Source of the DNA: Tetragonia tetragonoides
Lineage: Eukaryota; Streptophyta; Magnoliopsida; Caryophyllales; Aizoaceae
Length of the DNA: 64,000 nt
NCBI GenBank assembly: GCA_038025085.1
Contig: CM076154.1
Span: 37,242,501-37,306,500, forward strand
Direction: 5' to 3'
Shown here: piece after piece, positions 60,181 to 64,000 of the stretch
How positions within the stretch are numbered: the first letter of the stretch is position 1
How the letters are laid out: each line of letters starts with the position of its first letter
Made by a program: the position numbers and the translations under genes
Notes under the pieces: generated by a model
Told to the model about the DNA's origin: nothing
Seen by the model: only the letters and a program-made list of their open reading frames with translations
Databases searched by the model: none

Positions 60181-62349
60181 GTCTATATTGGAAATTCAAC
60201 TTGTTGTTTGTTACCATGCCCTGCAAATTTAGGCAATGTCACTCACAATTTGGCTACAAAAACATGAAGAAGATATCACCTAAGAAAAGAAGTGAATGAC
60301 AGGATAGTTTGTGTATTTATGGAGTACAATAGCTTTTTCTGCTGATAATAGGTTACCAATGAGATGAACTATATCATCTTTGTGGATGAAGGCTAATTTG
60401 ATTTTGCATTTAATCCAGTAAGGGCTGCGACTTTAAGTTGTAACTTCAGGTCCCCTTTCGCCAGTAGCTGTAGATAAACTTGTAAGCTCTTGTGCTTTTA
60501 GTGAGGTTCTCAAGTATCTGGGGGAACTTTGTGACTTTATTGTCTGCTGAGGTTATTGATGCTATACATTAGTTGCAGCACATTTTTGAGGTGAAATAGT
60601 GTTTTTCATATTTTAGGCCCCAACAAGTTCTCATGGCCTTCTGGCCTTTTCTTGATGAGTAAATCTGTCGACTACTCGTATGTTTTGTGTATTTCAGAGA
60701 TAATGCGCCCATTGTATCTTTTGTTGCTATGATGCCTCGCTACCTCCTACCGCCTTTGTAGGTCTTGCTAGTATTAAGGGACTTGGGGATGATGTCCCTG
60801 CCTGCTTAAACCGAGCAGTAGTGCTAACCAAAATACTTCTCCTTCTCATACCAGGCCACCTTCCCCTTCAGTGATTTACCAAACTTGCTCCTCTGGAGTC
60901 AATTTACATTCACATTTTAATAGTTGATGCATTAGTTACTAACTAACTATCATTGTATTGCTCTTTAAATATTCCAATTTGAAAGACATTACCATGACTT
61001 CATTTAGAGAAGTCTATTGGTATTCTTACTTGATTATAGGCTTCTCCCTTGTTCCCATGATCAAGTCCAGTGCAATGTCTCTATTATCCTTTGTAGGGTA
61101 TGGGAACTGAAGTCTTCTCATGGCAATGAGGGAACTCCCTGCCCGGAACCCACCCCTAGAACTATTTGGTTTGATTTTGATGTGCAGGCTGGATTTTTGA
61201 GCCTTCTCTTGGTTAACTTGTCCAGATCGAACACGCTTATTTTTAGGCCTGGTGTTTCTTTTTATGCATCTAGCTCCTCTTCTTCAGAGTACTCATTGTG
61301 TTTTGGTGCTTTTCTATGAGAAGAATTGAGCTTTGGCAACTGTTTCAGTTGGCTATTCAATAGAGTATAATTTAGTCAAGAGAGTATTGTTGAGTCTGTT
61401 CCGGGGAACGTATCTAGTTATCCCGTTGCTTGCTTACAGTAGTTGTAGTTTCAAGAAGCTGGCACAGTTCTTTTGCAATCCAACAAGGCTAGTTTATTGC
61501 AGGGTTTGAATGATGTTTAAATATGGTGCTCATTCTATTTGTTCTCGTTCTTCTCTAGTAGATTTCTGAATCTTTAATGTTAGGTTTTTCTTTTTTGGTT
61601 GGCATCGTAGATTGCTTGTTGTTTACTTACTTGATTAAGATTAGAAATTGCTCGGGAACTTTTTCAAAACTTCCTAGGTACTTTTGTTGCTTTTTCCATT
61701 TGGGATCTCTGCTTCTCTCTATTTTCTTGGGGAGTTGATTGCCTGCGGGGCAATCCCTTGGAACAATTTTTTTTGGAATTTGTTTAGTTTTGCTTCCCAA
61801 TTATTTAGTGCTATCTAGAATCCTTGTTTGATGTTGCCCCTCTCAATTCGTTTAATTGCGCCTCTCAATTTGTGAACCTAATTTTATTCGTTCGGTTAAT
61901 TGTTTGTTTGGAAGATCCATTTTGATTTTCTTTTACATTTTAGTTTAATTTTTGGTTCGATTTAGCTTAGAATTTATAAGTTTAATAATTAGTTCGAGTA
62001 TGAAATCCATTCGAGATATGTTTCATTGAAAGATCTTACTAGTACGGAATGCTTTTTATATTTGACCATTTTTAAATATGTTTTGATGATTGAGAGGGAT
62101 AAAATTCGTTGCAAAATTCGCACTCCCAAAAAATCGTAGTGGAACTACTCATTTTGATGAAACTTTGAGCTAGAAAAGAGGCCTCCAAATTACTCGTGAG
62201 ACGTGGAACAATTAGAGATCATCATTGAGGAACACATCATGAATTCATGATGCAATGTGAAACTCCAGCATATTGTGAGATCGACTCATTAGGTCACAGA
62301 TGTTTGATACAACACATTTTTAGAAGGAAAAGCTACAAATGCCATCACT
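60181..62349. other. Long gene-free stretch
   Basis: T-rich, with CTTTTCTTTTTT-type tracts. No exon, domain or clear transposon ends. Single-frame ORFs here (for example 61017-61319) lack coding character. Confidence 0.55.
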
Positions 62350-62440
62350 ACCAAATATTTGCGGGATCCAAACCTTGAAGTTGGGAAGGTAAGCGCTAAC
62401 CACTAGGCCAAACCCTTATCTTGGTTCGTTTGTTGTTGGT
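62350..62440 (-). mobile_element. Weak SINE head remnant
   Basis: Minus strand TTGGCCTAGTGGTTAGCGC (A box) and GGTTTGGATCCCG (B-box-like). Could be an old SINE or tRNA fragment; no full tRNA fold. Confidence 0.5.
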
Positions 62441-62708
62441 TTTTTCGGGGGAGGGGTAAAAGTCGGAACAAAAAATCCAATTCAAACCAATCTGTTTGCT
62501 GTTATTGAGCTCGAGATGAATCCAGCACCGATGGGTACCAAGACATCCTGGCGTTTATATCCCTCCGAAGAATCAAGAATAAGAAACTAGTATAAGCTAA
62601 CCATCAAACTAGTAACAAAATGTACAGTTTAGCTAGGCAGCAGTTCTCACTTGAAGCCTAGAAAAATGTAGTCAGTTACAATGAAAGAAAGTAAAATCTA
62701 TTGAAATG

Positions 62709-63304
62709 CTAACTTCCACTATATGCACATGAATTCCAAAAATCAATGTCATCGTCAATGTTATACGACTTGGCAGGGCTTGCAAGACTTGCAACTTGAC
62801 TCCTATCACGCTCTTGATCAGCAGATGAACCTTCCTCATACTGCTCAGATTTTGCAGCCTCCTATGCAAAAGAATATGCCAAGATTAGGTAAAATTCAAC
62901 GGTGAGAAGACAATAAGTAGCAGAATGACAAGAATTTCTAGATGCTAAATGAGGTGCCACAACACTGATAACCGAAACTTGAAACCGGAAGGAGTATGAG
63001 TAAATGACTTTGAATGAACTACTTTTAAGCTTTAAGAGACACAAATCTGCCTCTACCAAGGTCTCGAGTCTAGAGATCAAAGAAAGAAATAAAACGGGCT
63101 TGAGAATTATGAATCAAAGCTGAGAAATAAAACTGCATACATGGTTGTGGAGAGCTCCCTTATCTGTCCCTTCTTCCTCGCCTGTTGGGTGACTCAAATC
63201 GTCCTCGTCAGAATGGTCCTGCTCTGCCTCCTTTTCTGCCTTTTCTGCTTCCTCTGCAGCTCGTTCTTGCAGTCTTTGAATCACGAGCGCAAAATGTGAA
63301 TGAT
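62709..63304 (-). CDS. Last two exons of an unidentified acidic, helical protein (3' partial)
   Basis: Exon 63304-63141 opens after CATATGCAG and ends at CAT|GTATGC. It encodes HSHFALVIQRLQERAAEEAE followed by KAEKEAEQ and an acidic run (HSDEDD), a likely charged helix. The last exon, 62861-62709, opens after GCATAG and encodes EAAKSEQYEEGSSADQERD and ends DDDIDFWNSCAYSGS before TAG. Phases agree (0 between the two; 2 nt carried into the first). Introns are GT-AG. The N-terminal part lies to the right, beyond 63304 and probably beyond the window. I do not recognise the family from this fragment. Confidence 0.68.
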
Positions 63305-63799
63305 CTGCATATGACAGAATCTTTACATCATAAATTCATAGTACAGCCCAATGACTAACCAGCATATGCATTTGAAAAGTGTGTGTGTGCTGTAATGCCT
63401 GATGACACTTTTCCCATCGATATTTGCAGGACAAAGAATATCAAAGATGAAAAGCAACAATGGAAGTAGATTACTGGCAGTTCATCCTGGGGACTAGATA
63501 ATCCTACGCAATTTCACAGTATACATAACTTCAGCGACCGAAAAAGTGCTTTCTAAAAATAACAATGACAATTATTTCAACAAACTTCAAACTACAGTCA
63601 TGGCTCATGGGCAATTTAGATACTTTGTACTAAAATTTCATTCTCTTTTGATTAAGGTGAAAGAACTTAGATGTGGTGAAATATCCAAATTCTGGCACCA
63701 CCTATGAGTTCTCTCATCCTTAAACATAGAGGAACTACATCTAATCTTAAGGGTGAAAATCAGTCTGTTAACATGAGATCATATAAAATGATTATACGG
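63305..63799 (-). other. Intron of the partial gene, no exon seen
   Basis: AT-rich, without a convincing exon in any frame. It leads directly into satellite sequence. Confidence 0.5.
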
Positions 63800-64000
63800 A
63801 TAGGACTTTTAGGTGTGTAAAGGCACTTTTACGGGACACCAATGTAAGGGCAGAACACAAAACGCATGGGTGATTTGAAAGTTCGGGGATTCGGATAACC
63901 CTCCCGTGGCACCAAGGGTCCTCTAGGGTAATTATAGACCCCTCGGAGAAGTTTGGGCCAAAATGACACTCGGGCCTCGGGAAGCCGAAAACTAAGGCTA
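63800..64000 (-). repeat. Satellite array 4 (same orientation as array 2), cut by window end
   Basis: AAAGGCACTTTTACGGGACA at about 63818, then GTTCGGGGATTCGGATAACC, CCTCTAGGGTAATTATAGAC and CTCGGGAAGCCGAAAACTAA match the array 2 monomer in order. At least two-thirds of one copy; the extent beyond the edge is unknown. Confidence 0.93.

Overview
The window looks like nuclear DNA of a dicot plant. It has AT-rich intergenic sequence, short GT-AG introns, plant-specific gene families (PGG-domain ankyrin proteins, a clock pseudo-response regulator with a CCT domain, an NDR1/HIN1-like LEA_2 protein, a BAP29/31-like ER protein) and dense plant repeats (LINEs, tRNA-derived SINEs, Stowaway and hAT MITEs, a TRIM, satellite DNA). 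Some short repeats recall Caryophyllales such as the beet/spinach group, but that is a guess. There are no CRISPR arrays, operons or other bacterial features.

Layout. 1-5220: decayed LINE on the minus strand, cut by the left edge, with ORF1 (DUF4283 plus zinc knuckle) and ORF2 (endonuclease, reverse transcriptase, zf-RVT). 5.3-14.6 kb: MITEs, microsatellites, a TRIM and one terminal exon of an unrecognised gene (6275-6680) whose paralogue lies at 25079-25424. 14.6-33 kb: three same-strand (minus) five-exon ankyrin/PGG genes. Two are pseudogenes (14611-17965 and 19036-22331) and one is intact (30349-32989, 593 aa). Between them lie MITEs, a SINE and a satellite array flanked by direct repeats (27421-29400). 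33.4-38 kb: LINE, LTR, SINE and MITE debris, including an RNase H domain split by a SINE. 39450-43361: PRR5/PRR9-like clock gene on the plus strand, eight exons, two apparent 1-nt frameshifts. 47459-48094: LEA_2/NHL gene. 50876-54390: about 12 copies of the satellite in opposite orientation. 56110-56781: Nudix-like conserved gene (minus). 59275-59670: BAP29/31-like gene (plus). 62709-63304: last two exons of an acidic, coiled-coil-like protein (minus), with another satellite array to its right that runs off the window.

The genes do not form one pathway. The ankyrin genes are a local duplication cluster of a family often linked to membrane-associated defence and stress signalling. The PRR gene belongs to the circadian clock. 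The others are separate housekeeping or stress genes. The most unusual structure is a ~310-bp satellite in four arrays of differing age and orientation within one gene-bearing 64-kb segment. Exon coordinates were derived by hand from splice signals, reading-frame continuity and comparison between paralogues. Nothing was checked against databases or transcripts.
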